Shown in pieces: positions 55,001 to 63,535 of a DNA stretch of 64,000 nucleotides. Source of the DNA: Pisaster brevispinus (lineage: Eukaryota; Echinodermata; Asteroidea; Forcipulatida; Asteriidae); contig JAMKCF010000002.1 of assembly GCA_023634235.1 (NCBI GenBank), positions 14,627,091 through 14,691,090 of the forward strand, in the 5' to 3' direction. The translations under genes and the position numbers were made by a program. A model generated the notes under the pieces. It was not told the origin of the DNA, ran no database searches, and was given only the letters and a program-made list of their open reading frames with translations. Every line of letters starts with the position of its first letter. Within the stretch, counting starts at the first letter, position 1.

Positions 55001-57741
55001 TAGGGAGACCGCCAACATAGGGCTAGGTGGCTCAGTTGGTAGAGAGCTGGCACCTTTCCGGAGGTCGCAGGTTCCAGTCCTGCTCTAGTCAGTTGGTCTT
55101 CGTTGAATCCCAAGCTTTTTATGTTTACCTTTCTTTGGAAATATTCATCGTCATTAAATGCTATCTTGGCGGTTCCCGATTGGCGTACACCCGACCCATA
55201 GTCTGGTGCCTCTTCATCTGGGGCTACGTGTTGTACAGCAATGCGCAGGTAGCCCTGGACATCTCCTTTCTCGTTCACGATGGCGACGCGATGGACCAGG
55301 GGTACAGGGTACAACAAGTTACTCAGATAGACAAAAGCTCTGTAGAACAAACGTAAGACAGACGTATCGGTTAACTCTTCCTGGTTATGAAACCAAGGGA
55401 CCCTCAAAAGTGCTATTAATATGGAGAAGGGGGTTGTTGTCACTTAAGTCCCCTGATCGGGACCCTGAATATCTCTTTTGGGAGAAGACAGACCCAATCA
55501 GGGTACAAGCATACCCGAGGAAAAACCTCAAAAGTGCTATTAATATGGAGAAGGGGGTTGTTGTCATTGAAGTCCCCTGATCGGGACCCTGAATATCTCT
55601 TTTGGGAGAAGACAGACCCAATCAGGGTACAAGCATGCCCGAGGAAAAAAAAAAACCCTCGCCTAAGATCGAGACTAACCTCCCAACAAGTCTGAACCAG
55701 GGGAATCGATCGTAGAAGGGATCCCGGCAGGTCACTGCACTATTCTCAAAGGTCATGTTGGGTTCGGGTGTGGTGGGCGTGGCGTCTGCTGCGTTGTCGT
55801 ACATCTCCCTCATCAGCTCCAGACGTTTCCTGAAACAAACAAACAAAACCAACCCCTTTCTCTTATTTTTTTTATAAAAACTTCAAATCTCATCTTCAAA
55901 ATATTTATTTCCAAGGCAGAAAGAGTCTAACAAAAAGATGAGAAAATAGAATTAGCTGTTGGAAACTGCTTACCAACCAAAAGGACATATAATAGTTAAA
56001 TAGTTAATGGTCTGATTTTTCGGCCCTAGCAGTCTTTTTAGTCGAAGACTAAAAGCCTTCAAAAAAGACTTGTAAAAAGCGTTTGAGAGAGACTCTGCAA
56101 GGGTCAAAATGTCTGGCCAATAAACAATTTTTGCAAACAAAAAGATGAAGATAAAAACCTTCCCCCCCCCCCAAATAATTTCTACTTTCTCGCATCCTTA
56201 CACATACCGTAGTTTCTCCAGAGACCAGTAGTGTGTAGCACCATTCTTCTTGTCGGTGACCTCAACGGCGACAACCGTCCTTGGGAAGGGATGCTCCAGG
56301 ATGTTGGTGTTGTCAGCACTCGGGAGTAAGTCAGGAGACAGTGGGGAGTAGATGGTATCGGTCAGCAAGACGAACTGAAACTCCACCTTAGGGTATAAAG
56401 AAGGTGCGAGGAACAGAATTAAGGTTTTGTTACATGTCTCTTGATGAAGAACGTATAAAACTAGTTTGATAGTACGGAGTTAGTCATCTAGTTTTCAAGA
56501 AGAGACACTGCTTGCTTGTTTCTTCTTTTCATTCAAACTGAAAAAGTCCCACTCGTCAGTTTCTCTTGTGGTTTATTACTTGGTATTTGGAATAAAAAGT
56601 CGCATCCCCCTTCAAGTGATCCCTCTGCTACCGCCTCCCAGGTTGGTTCATGAACTTGGGTGTGATCCTTAGCTATATGGCATTTACAGGTTGAATGGTT
56701 TCCGACTGGCACTCCCGGAACAAAGATACTGACAAAATAGGGAGACCGCCACCATTAGGGCTAGATAGCTCAGTTGGTAGAGCACCAGCACTTTAATCCA
56801 GAGGTCACAGGTTCAAGTTCCGCTCTAGTCATTTTTTCTTTTTATTCAACCCCCAAATTAAACTAAAAAAGAAATAACAATACACAAATCCATGAAAACT
56901 CCTGAAAAACCGACCAACTATAAAACCAAACTCCTGAAACACAAGGACAATTCTTGAGTCTTAATTGCAGTGCTTGGTTGGAGAGGAATTTTTTTGTCAC
57001 TTCAGGCACAATGGGCACCTGTTATTTTTACAATTACTACAAAATGGATAATTAGCTAACCTTTTTCTTGAGTTCCACACTGATGGCATTGGCTTCCTTC
57101 AGAAAAATGGCGTTTCCCCACAAGTCATCCTGCTCAGAGGGGATTAAAAACACACACACACAAAATACAGTCAGCACAGTCACTTGCTTCAAAGTCGTTT
57201 TAGTTTACCTCCGTAATCTTTTGATTTTCTATATGTAAAACATATTCATTTCAATTCATTTTTTCCAACAGCTTCCACTAGACATTTGCGATGGCTTTCT
57301 GGATGTTCCTGCCCATGTCCTCACAGGTCAGGCTGGAGGTCAGGCTGGAGCTGAGCCAGATATTGAAAGAGTTGCGACAACTTGCGATTAGAAGCCATTT
57401 TGTGCTGCTTTTGGCCTGAAAATGGCGTCCAGCAACCACGTGACCAAAGAGAACGGGTCCCTCTATGTCACAACTCTTTCTATACACAGCTCTGGGTTGA
57501 AGTCTTCACATTGTTGGTTAATGTATGTTCTGTTTAGCCTTCCTTTGCTCCTCTTTCCATGTCTTGGTTGCCGCAGCGCCATGTAACACAAAGTCCTTTA
57601 AAACTTAGTTATGACAAATGAAGTCAATGACCTTTGAACTCTGACCTAACAGTCTTACCCTGATTGATGTGAAGCGATAGTACCTCCATTTACGAATGAC
57701 CCACGCTGCCAATACATATTCCCGTGGGGTCCATGGATTAC
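31069..57741 (-). CDS. KIF1A: KIF1A/UNC-104-type kinesin-3, C-terminal two-thirds (21 exons, 5' end beyond window)
   Basis: A plus-end motor for synaptic-vesicle precursors in axons. Exons 5' to 3': 57741-57659, 57129-57061, 56386-56208, 55829-55680, 55339-55129, 54736-54646, 53923-53743, 51625-51532, 49996-49878, 49052-49000, 48650-48542, 48055-47904, 47075-46970, 46142-46028, 45607-45474, 45072-45014, 34195-34050, 33541-33326, 32669-32371, 32014-31822 and 31230-31069 (stop TGA). Total 2921 nt: 2 nt entering, 972 codons and a stop; all junction phases agree. Family blocks in order: [20 protein letters not shown] (KIF1B-type domain), [102 protein letters not shown] and [19 protein letters not shown]. 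The last about 115 residues are the lipid-binding PH domain ([16 protein letters not shown] to [17 protein letters not shown]). Motor, FHA and first coiled coils must lie past base 64000. A 10.8-kb intron (34196-45013) holds an alternative exon. Non-chordate deuterostomes probably have one gene for KIF1A/KIF1B, so the symbol is by resemblance. Confidence 0.95.
32028..32340. repeat. 31-bp AT-rich tandem repeat beside KIF1 exon
   Basis: About 10 imperfect copies of a unit like TAAATGAATTATTCATGATT-AGCTAAACTTT, beginning only about 15 bp from the acceptor of exon 32014-31822 and reaching to about 30 bp from the donor of exon 32669-32371. It fills nearly the whole intron. Confidence 0.85.
33590..33770. 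repeat. Degenerate 'TCATTGTCACTG' microsatellite
   Basis: Repeated 6- and 12-base words TTGTCA / CTGTCA / CTGTTG run across about 180 bp in the intron upstream of exon 33541-33326. Confidence 0.8.
34854..35290. mobile_element. TIR element, 437 bp
   Basis: Left TIR TAGCCTTTCGTCAAGGCCTT... and right TIR ending AAGGCCTTGACGAAAGGCTA match over 32 bases with one mismatch. ACA on both sides may be a target duplication. There is no transposase ORF. It sits in the large KIF1 intron. Confidence 0.8.
36466..36536 (+). mobile_element. tRNA-headed SINE, second type
   Basis: TGGTCTAGTGGTTAAGACAT (A box) and ATGGGTTCGAATCCCATC (B box with closed TpsiC arm). It is followed by unrelated tail sequence and then a 25-base T run joined to 12 G at about 36645-36682. 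It could be a tRNA relic; the anticodon arm is irregular. Confidence 0.65.
37890..38450. repeat. Tandem repeat, about 110-130 bp, four to five copies
   Basis: Each copy contains GCGTATTTGCTGGTTTT-like, CAGAGACTGGCACA-like, GTGCGCTAAATTTAACAG, CTTGCAGTGTTCCCAAG and GAGTGTGTTTTTGAT-like blocks. Minus-strand ORFs of 60-98 codons here are translations of the repeat. Confidence 0.8.
38755..39010 (-). mobile_element. tRNA-derived SINE (minus), near full length
   Basis: On plus: TTATTTTGGGGTTGAATAAA, then GATTTGAACCTGTAACCTCT, AACTGAGCTATCTAGCCCTA, GGGATCACACCCAAGTTTAT and GGGATCACCTTATAAGAGGA. A second tail lies at 39410-39610 (CAGTCGGAAGCTATCCAACC, AAACTGACTGGGCAATTTG). Confidence 0.8.
39611..45013 (-). 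other. Large KIF1 intron, proximal part
   Basis: Apart from the alternative exon at 41476-41540 I find no other conserved splice-bounded peptide. GA-rich microsatellite at 41625-41660, C13/A11 run at 41860-41880, otherwise unremarkable. Confidence 0.6.
41476..41540 (-). CDS. KIF1A: Candidate alternative KIF1 exon, mutually exclusive with 45014-45072
   Basis: 65 nt with acceptor TTTCTTTCAG and donor G|GTAAGA. It enters with 1 nt and leaves with 1 nt, the same phases as the constitutive 59-nt exon 45014-45072. Joined to exon 45607-45474 (ending AG) and exon 34195-34050 (starting GT), it gives ...[17 protein letters not shown]...[11 protein letters not shown] in frame. This replaces [20 protein letters not shown], which is the version matching vertebrate KIF1A. 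Using both exons together shifts frame and stops within five codons. Confidence 0.6.
45775..45910. repeat. 'GGCCATGGCCTCTGTTGCC' dispersed repeat
   Basis: ACGGAGGCCATGGCCTCTGT, TTGGCCTTGGTGCCCCTTTT and AATGGCCTTGCCCTCAAGG; a close relative is at 53385-53530. It lies between KIF1 exons. Confidence 0.75.
46470..46625 (+). mobile_element. Right half of the satellite-hosting element family
   Basis: AAGTATCTTGCTCAAGGACA, CACGACCGGGACTCGAAACC and ACACTCTGCTCTTCAGG correspond to the right flank at 21722-21870. Confidence 0.65.
47113..47235 (+). mobile_element. SINE-like fragment
   Basis: CTGTGGACCCTGGTTCGAAT has a B-box form, followed by CTGCCTCACACCAAAGCC and TTGCTTGGGTTTTCC, similar in plan to the 3262-3440 SINE. 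Confidence 0.5.
47669..47812. mobile_element. MITE, 'CGATTTCACAAAG...CTTTGTGAAATCG' family
   Basis: Inverted ends CCGATTTCACAAAAAGC and GCTTTGTGAAATCGAGCCC. The interior has ATCTTAATTGCTAAGC, AAGTGTGACGTCACAATAC and CTCATCTTAAGATGAATC. Relative at 52989-53133. Confidence 0.85.
48060..48340. mobile_element. Two head-to-head tRNA-derived SINEs
   Basis: A minus-oriented head (48115-48180: GAACAGGATTTGAAAATGCG) and a plus-oriented head (48218-48300: CTAGATGGCTCAGTTGGTAG, GTTCAAATCCCGCTCAAG) face each other. They begin about 5 bp from the acceptor of KIF1 exon 48055-47904. Confidence 0.8.
48372..48510. mobile_element. MITE with 'GGTGGCAGCAGACTTA' arms
   Basis: Left TGGGTGGCAGCAGACTTACT, right GGTTAAGTCTGCTGCCACCT; same family as 2585-2705. 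Confidence 0.85.
48730..48950. mobile_element. MITE-like repeat, 2350-2565 family
   Basis: TTGCAACAACTTGCAATAAG, AAGCCATTTTGTG, CCAGCAACCATGTGACTGAA and TCTCAATACACAACTCTG in family order. Confidence 0.75.
49590..49860. repeat. 'AATCAGGGAGA' dispersed repeat
   Basis: GCGATCAGGGAGATTTTGTA, CAACAATCAGGAAGATATCT, AATTTGTTCATTAGAACATA and GCAGAATCAGGGAGAA; the same order is seen at 58910-59100. Confidence 0.7.
49997..51531 (-). other. KIF1 intron between exons 51625-51532 and 49996-49878
   Basis: No additional exon or clear element is seen. A short G12 run is at about 50625 and a CAAA microsatellite at 50965-50995. Confidence 0.6.
52310..52610. repeat. Dispersed copy of the 5380-5650 repeat (inverted)
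   Basis: TCAAAACCACAATGGATGAT, CACACAGTAGGAGGGTTAAT and TGCACAGAGCTAAACCAAGT are reverse complements of blocks at 54290-54550 and 5380-5650. The 97- to 209-codon ORFs over this area are repeat-driven. Confidence 0.65.
52800..52965. mobile_element. MITE, 'GGCCGTGTCCG' family with internal CGGCTA microsatellite
   Basis: Ends CTGAGGCTGTATCCGAATTG and CCACCAATCTGGACACGGCC. The left arm has grown as five TACGGC repeats (52830-52862). Confidence 0.8.
52989..53133. mobile_element. MITE, 'CGATTTCACAAAG' family
   Basis: GGGCCTGACTTTCACAAGAT at the left and CTCCTTGTGAAATCGGACCC at the right. TTCATCTTAAGATGAGTTGT and TTGTGACATCTCACTTGGCA lie inside. Confidence 0.85.
53165..53357. mobile_element. MITE, 'AATTTCATAGAGCTGCTTA' family
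   Basis: GCCCAATGTCATAGAGCTGC at the left and AGCAGCTCTATGAAATTTGG at the right. It directly follows the 52989-53133 MITE with about 30 bp between them. Confidence 0.85.
53385..53530. repeat. 'GGCCATGGCCTCTGTTGCC' dispersed repeat
   Basis: CACGGAGGCCATGGCCTCTG, TTGGCCTTGGTGCCCCTTCA and GAATGGCCTTGCCCTCTCAA. Confidence 0.75.
54290..54530. repeat. Tandem repeat, 5380-5650 family, two copies
   Basis: CGTTCAATATCGTCCATTGT and CATTCAATATCGTCCACAGT begin two units; both carry GTGAATGCATCTACACAGTA-like blocks. Confidence 0.8.
54915..55110 (+). mobile_element. tRNA-derived SINE next to a KIF1 splice donor
   Basis: AAGGAAAACTGACTGGGTAA, then GGCTAGGTGGCTCAGTTGGT (A box) and GTCGCAGGTTCCAGTCC (B box), ending about 15 bp from the donor GTAAAC (55123-55128, minus) of exon 55339-55129. 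Confidence 0.8.
55402..55649. repeat. 124-bp direct duplication
   Basis: CCTCAAAAGTGCTATTAATA starts at 55402 and again at 55526. The two copies are near-identical, including CCCCTGATCGGGACCCTGAA and AATCAGGGTACAAGCAT. An inverted relative is at 60400-60510. Confidence 0.9.
56560..56860 (+). mobile_element. tRNA-derived SINE, longest copy
   Basis: Leader TTGTGGTTTATTACTTGGTA, GGTGTGATCCTTAGCTATAT and GACTGGCACTCCCGGAACAA; tRNA head GGGCTAGATAGCTCAGTTGG to GGTTCAAGTTCCGCTCTAG; tail TTTTTATTCAACCCCCAAAT. It gives the fullest view of the family (about 300 bp). Confidence 0.85.
57345..57490. mobile_element. MITE, 2350-2565 family, compact copy
   Basis: GAGCTGAGCCAGATATTGAA with AGAGTTGCGACAACTTGCG at the left and CACAACTCTTTCTATACACA with GCTCTG at the right are inverted. 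Confidence 0.8.
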
Positions 57742-58570
57742 CTGTTTGGATGGGGTAAAAAAATCAAAAATAAAAATCTCATGAAAATCACAAATTGAGG
57801 CTTACTACATTTTCAAGCTGGAACACGGAAATGACATCCAAATTATGTCCCAATAAACCTGAATATTAATAAATTTGTCACAATAAAAATATTTGTTCCG
57901 ACATAATTTTCAACAATAAGGCATCTACACTTGAAACCATCAGTCTGCAATGTTTAAATAAGTTTACTTTAAATGTCACTCAAGTTACTTTTTTAAAGAT
58001 TTTGTTTAAGACTCTAATAATATTTTAAACACGTCCCAACGATTCTGAAGAGAAAGGAATTTCTTCAAGATCTTCATGGTGTAAAATTTCAATTATTATT
58101 TCTTATTTGTATTTTTCCGATTAAAATTGTTGATTTAAAAAAGAATTCTAAATGAAATGGACAGCAAAATAATAAGTTTTTCTTTAACATCATGCACTTT
58201 ATCTAAGGAAGTTCGAAGGGAAAAAAAGACAGAAAATTTACTCCTTTACTGGAGCAAACAAAGAAGGAGCAAACAGCTTACCTTCTCCCACAATGCATAC
58301 ATAAAAGACATCCGAATTTTGTTACCATGGAAACAGAAAAAAAATAGCAAGATGAATGCTCCCTCTTAAATTTGCTCCTGGACACAAAGAATGCTTTGGT
58401 GAATGGACAAAATAATGATGAAAGAAAGAGATGCAGAAAGGATTTCCCAATTAGGTAAAGAGAGCCCGAATGGAGATGGACATGGACACCCCCGTTTGGG
58501 ATTGTTTGAAATGGGGGCCCAGTTAGAGAAATGTGATCCAATTAGTAATATGGGTAGTCAAAAGCATATA

Positions 58571-58701
58571 AGGCCGTGTCCGAAACGGCGACTTCGGCTA
58601 CAGCTAGGGCTAGATCGCACGCGTCTGCCTATTCTTCAACACTGGCAGACGCGCTGATCTAGCTGTAGCTGTAGCCGAAGTCGCCGTTTCGGACACGGCC
58701 T
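58571..58701. mobile_element. MITE with perfect terminal inverted repeats and TA target duplication
   Basis: The outer 35 bases at each end are exact reverse complements (AGGCCGTGTCCGAAACGGCG...), and the rest is nearly palindromic. It is flanked by TA on both sides (58569-58570 and 58702-58703), as for Tc1/mariner-type non-autonomous elements. Confidence 0.9.
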
Positions 58702-58909
58702 TACAGCCAATCTCAATTTACAATTGGGGCCTCCATTGGAAGCAAGACGAGATGTGGCATGCTCTAATTGGGGTAGTATTGTCATTGGCAGAAAGATTAA
58801 ATTGGGACCTCAGTTTGAATAAAAGTCCTGATCGAGATAAATGTATACCCCAATGGGGGGAGTATGACCTTTAAAAGATTTAGCTGCTATGAACTCAAAG
58901 CAGCCAACA

Positions 58910-59100
58910 TTTGCATCCTATAATCAGAGAGTTTTTGTACAACAATCGGGGAAATATTTAAAATTACATTCAACATAACAGGGAAACAGTTTCCTGGTCA
59001 GGGAGATTTTCAAATTTGTTCATCAGAACGTGGAAAAATGTGTTTATTTTCCGGGAACTTTTTTTGGCAGAATCAGGGAGAGTTTGCAGCTCTGTGAACT
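58910..59100. repeat. 'AATCAGGGAGA' dispersed repeat
   Basis: TATAATCAGAGAGTTTTTGT, CAACAATCGGGGAAATATTT and GCAGAATCAGGGAGAGTTTG; same order as 49590-49860. Confidence 0.7.
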
Positions 59101-59397
59101 ACAAGAAAAGGCAAACAAAAAAAAAGTTAAAAGAAACTGGAAACTGGCAAAAAAAGGTGCTACTTGAAACAGTTAATACCCACAGAGACAGGAGAAGCTA
59201 CACACACAACACAACACAGATGAAATCAAATATTCTACCATTAAATGAAATTCTAGTGGCAAAGCGGTGGAGATATAACAGTTGAATGGAGAATGTAATG
59301 TTAGAATGAAATGCAGTCAATGCATTTTGCATGTACCTTAAAAACCTATGTTTGAAAATGTTGAATTATAAATTTGTAGAAATGTTGTTGATTTACC

Positions 59398-59879
59398 AAG
59401 GTCAAATTTATTTTTGTGTGATGCACCCATTTTCCAATAGATAGAGTCCTCATAGGTATGAGGAAAAAATTACAAGTCTGTAACCTCCTGTTAAAATGGT
59501 GTAAAATGGCACTTTTTTTGATATATCTTCAGAGCGAAATTTTAAACATGACGTCATTGCCAGACATAAAAAAACAAATTAATTGGAATTTCCAAAGTCG
59601 AATGTTCGCATCAGTCAAAGGGTAAAACTCAATGCTGTTTTGATTTTACATCATCAAAACTCAAGAATGAACTTAAAAAAACTCTGTACAAGAATGTACA
59701 GACCATATATTTGAGATGTAAAGTCAACGAATGTTTTCCGTTTTTGACAAAAACTGCACTCGAAGGGTATCAAACGGCAGCTTTTTACACCATTTTAAAG
59801 TGAGGCTAGAGACTTGTAAATTGTAAAAGGACTCTATCTATTGAAAAATGAGTGGATGTCAAAACAGAACTTGACCTTG
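59398..59879. mobile_element. Long inverted-repeat element, 482 bp
   Basis: Arms of about 100 bp: CCCATTTTCCAATAGATAGA (left) against TCTATCTATTGAAAAATGAG (right), and TTAAAATGGTGTAAAATGGC (left) against TTTTTACACCATTTTAAAGT (right). The tips are AAGGTCAA and TTGACCTT. Confidence 0.8.
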
Positions 59880-60399
59880 TAACCCCTCTTTAACCTCTGA
59901 CATTTCACTTAATAATCATAATTTGGGACCAAAAAAAAAGAGAGCAAAATTAACACTCTACAAGTTAACTTGTTTGTCCATATTGTCAATGTACCACATC
60001 CAAACCAGGAAAAAAAAAACCATGAAAATATGCTAAAACTAAAAAGAAGGCAAATGCAGAGAGAACATGGAAGATTTCTAACAATATTTCACAACTGTTT
60101 GGTAGAAAAAGAACAAACACTTCTGATCAAGTTTACAGTACTAGTATTCCATGATGGCTATTTCACTAAAACAGGGTTGTCAACACCTAAACTCTCTCAG
60201 TTGAGGTAGACTTCTACCCCGATTTGGGCCCATGTTCTTCAATTACTGATGTTCAATGTAACAAAGCCCTTTTGATTTTATTACAAATATACTATCCCGA
60301 TTTGAAGAAACTCTGAACCCAAGTAGGTCCATGTTTTCCAAATGGGGAGACTGAAAGTGTGAACACGAAAATGGGCAATCCTGATAAACTATTCCAACT

Positions 60400-60510
60400 C
60401 AGGTATGCTTGTACCCTGATTGGGTCTGTCTTCTCCCAAAAGAGATATTCAGAGTCCCGATCAGGGGACTTAAGTGACAACAACCCCCCTTCTCCATATT
60501 AATAGCGCAA
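60400..60510. repeat. Inverted relative of the 124-bp duplication
   Basis: GCTTGTACCCTGATTGGGTC, TTCTCCCAAAAGAGATATTC and TCCCGATCAGGGGACTTAAG are the reverse complement of 55402-55649. Confidence 0.85.
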
Positions 60511-62219
60511 TGAGTGCAATAGTAGTACATGATATAATGATAAATGATGAAAGCTCGTTACAATTAAAGCACTAATTAGTAGAATTAAAACAGAGAAGAG
60601 CGCCCTCTTTGTTTCTATGACAGAAAGATTTGTTTGAACTTTATCCAGGAGCAAATAAAAGAGCGAGGAGCATCCACTGCATTTTGTGGTTTCCATGGTG
60701 ACAAGTAAAATGGCTGCTCGTTTGGATTCCATGGCGACAGGTAAAATGGCTGCCAGCTTGTTGCGTTTTCTATGGTGACAAGTAACGAAGCTGCTGGTTG
60801 GTGTACACGTTGGTGATTTGTGTCGAACAGCTCTCTGTCTCCCTGCTCTGGTCATTGCAAAGTCACATGACTTTTTCAGGCAACTACGGCAACCGTCGTC
60901 AGAACGTTTTTGGTAGGTTTTTATTGTTGAGGTTTCATAACACAACCCTTTCACCTAATGTAATTCTTACTATTCTGATAGTCACAAAATCTTAACATAG
61001 AATAAAAACAATCAGATAAAAACCCTCACACAGAATTAGAATACATGATGGCTGTTTTTTTGTGGACTCAAAGTAAATGCCTGCGCTAATAAATAAAAAA
61101 ATAGCATCTGCACTCCAGAGTTACACAGCCTTGTCACCATCGACCACCAGTGGTATGAAATGTCACACAACACACCCTGGGAAGGAGGTGATTAGCCTTA
61201 ATGCAGTCTTGATTATCACATACATTCCTAATTATCCAGGAATGCCCGCAAAATGCCCCCTTCTTGTGAAGCAAGGGATTCTGGGTAATTCCCTCCCAGT
61301 GGTTGTTGGACAGGCCTCCCAGTGGACACTACGGCGATTAAAGGGAAAGGCATGTCTGTCTAAAACCCCCAAGAAATTTGCTTGCCAAATTCCATATAAA
61401 TAATTATTTTACCCCCCCCCCTTTGAGAATTCATATCTGATTTGCAAAATACCACATCAAACTTTAACCCAGTTCCTGAATAAACAAAATATTGATAAAA
61501 CTACATTTTTCAAAAATTGATCTGGAAAAAAAAGGTAATGTCAACACCAGATGGAGCGAGGTTCTCTTTAACTTGATTTAGTGTGTGCCTAAGTGACACC
61601 TCCAAAACACGTGGGATTTGGGATTGTACGCTAAAGCAATTATCAAAAGGAGCTACGATAAACCATCTGTTAGCGATACAATGCATGCGCTTCAAGAATA
61701 AATCATTTGAATCTCAGTAAGTTGGTGATTCTTTTTTTATTATTAAATAAAGAAATGAGCCTTCTCAAACATGCCAAAGGCCTTTATTTACCCTTTGAGA
61801 CACATCCCGCTAGGGTCGAAACGCAAGACCGTTTCAATTCCCTCTTCAGACTTTGGATGCATTTTAATTCCAAGTAAACTTCGAGACTCCCAAATGATGA
61901 GTAGGGAAAGGTGTTGTTTTTTTTTTAAACTACTACTCAAGACTTCAACGAGATGTAGACAATTTCTTGCTCATCAAAGACAAACTATTTACCTTCTAAA
62001 AAACCAAAACAAATTCTTTTTACCTTCTCTCTTGTAATTTTCTGCCATTTGGCGTCAGTTTATCTCAACGACAAAAACAAAATGTGTACAATCTTTAGTG
62101 TCTGTTACTCATTCGGTCTGACATCGTGTAAAGACGTTTATTTCTCAACATAAATACGAACACAAACTCAAAATAATATTATATTTCGAATAGATTACTC
62201 ATAAGCCATGCACTTTCCT

Positions 62220-62252
62220 GGTTTGTTTGTTTGTTTGTTTGTTTGTTTGTGG
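62220..62252. repeat. (GTTT)n microsatellite
   Basis: Seven to eight uninterrupted GTTT units. Confidence 0.95.
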
Positions 62253-63279
62253 GTTTCTTTGAAATGCAAGGGCTTATGAAGTAACTTTCAATTTTGCCTA
62301 CTGCTATCATAGGATGTGGTACATAATTGTATAAATTAACTGTAACAAAAATATGCTATGACTTAAACGTTACTATAACTTACACCCTTAGGTGGATATC
62401 ACAATTTAAATCCATAATTTGAGCAAATTGTTTGAAGAAAATGCAGATAACTATGCATTTGAATAAATCAAGTGAAAAATAACCCTAAATTTATAACCAT
62501 CTACAATAAAACAATAAATGCATCCTTACTGTTAAACTATCCCCTACCATTTAAATAGTTGGTCTGAATTTAATAAATATTGGAATAATTCTGTATTCAG
62601 TGAGTGGGAAATTAACAAGTCAGTGCATAGCTGGCATTGGTATTTGTTCAACTCTTTTAAACAACCAAAGTATATAAATAAAATAGCCGCAAAGTTTTTG
62701 GATATTTTCTGAGACAAAGACAAAGAAGTACAGATAGAATTTGTTTGTACAAGGCAGGGAAAGTTTTAACTTTCAAGCGAAAAATATAATATGAAGCCGC
62801 ACATATATACAAATGCTACAATTTGCACTTAGTTGAACTTGAAGTTCTGGCAATAAAATGCTTCTTTCTTTTTTTTTACTTGAATTTGCTTCCCTAACTT
62901 TAATTCTGAGAAGGTTTTACCAAAGGATTTTTCCCCCCATTTTTGGGAAAGAAACCTGAAACATTTTTAAAGGTAACAAAGAAAATTAAACCTGATAAAA
63001 CAAAACTAAAATCATAACAAGTTGTTCACAAAATTGCTCAGCAATGTCTCATGGTTACCAGTCAATTTGTTGTGTACATGGTGCATACTGGTTCCCCATT
63101 TCAAAACTGCTGAGCTAAACCTCATTGGTAAGCAGCACTATAAACTTAGTTCCTGCTCGGTTTTAATTGTAAGTAATAAGCACACCAAAATAATCTTATT
63201 CAAATATATCGCCTTTATGTATTTTTTTTAAAGTTACGTCGTGTTAAGTGTTTCATTTATCGAAAATTTTAAGAGTCAG

Positions 63280-63354
63280 AGATGATAGGTGGCAGCATAA
63301 CCTCCTCAGATTATTGTAATTAGTTCAACGAACCAAGTATGTCTGCTGCCACCA
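63280..63354. mobile_element. MITE with 'GGTGGCAGCA' arms
   Basis: TAGGTGGCAGCATAACCTCC at the left and AAGTATGTCTGCTGCCACC at the right; short member of the 2585-2705 family. It abuts the next MITE. Confidence 0.75.
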
Positions 63355-63535
63355 GGGCCCAATTTCATACAGCTGCTTAAGCAGAAAAGGTAACGAAGGA
63401 CAACAAATTTCTGCTTATCCTAATAAGGTTACCAGGCAAAATACCACGTCCCATGTACCGTCTATGACTGGTATCCTGTTCATTTGTGCTTAGCAGCGAT
63501 ATTTTCTGCTTAAGCAGCTCTATGAAATTGGGCCC
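63355..63535. mobile_element. MITE, 'GGGCCCAATTTCATA' family, best copy
   Basis: Starts GGGCCCAATTTCATACAGCT and ends AGCTCTATGAAATTGGGCCC. Inside are TAATAAGGTTACCAGGCAAA and GACTGGTATCCTGTTCATTT. Terminal inverted repeats of about 30 bp. The 143-codon minus-strand ORF covering it is an artefact. Confidence 0.9.
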
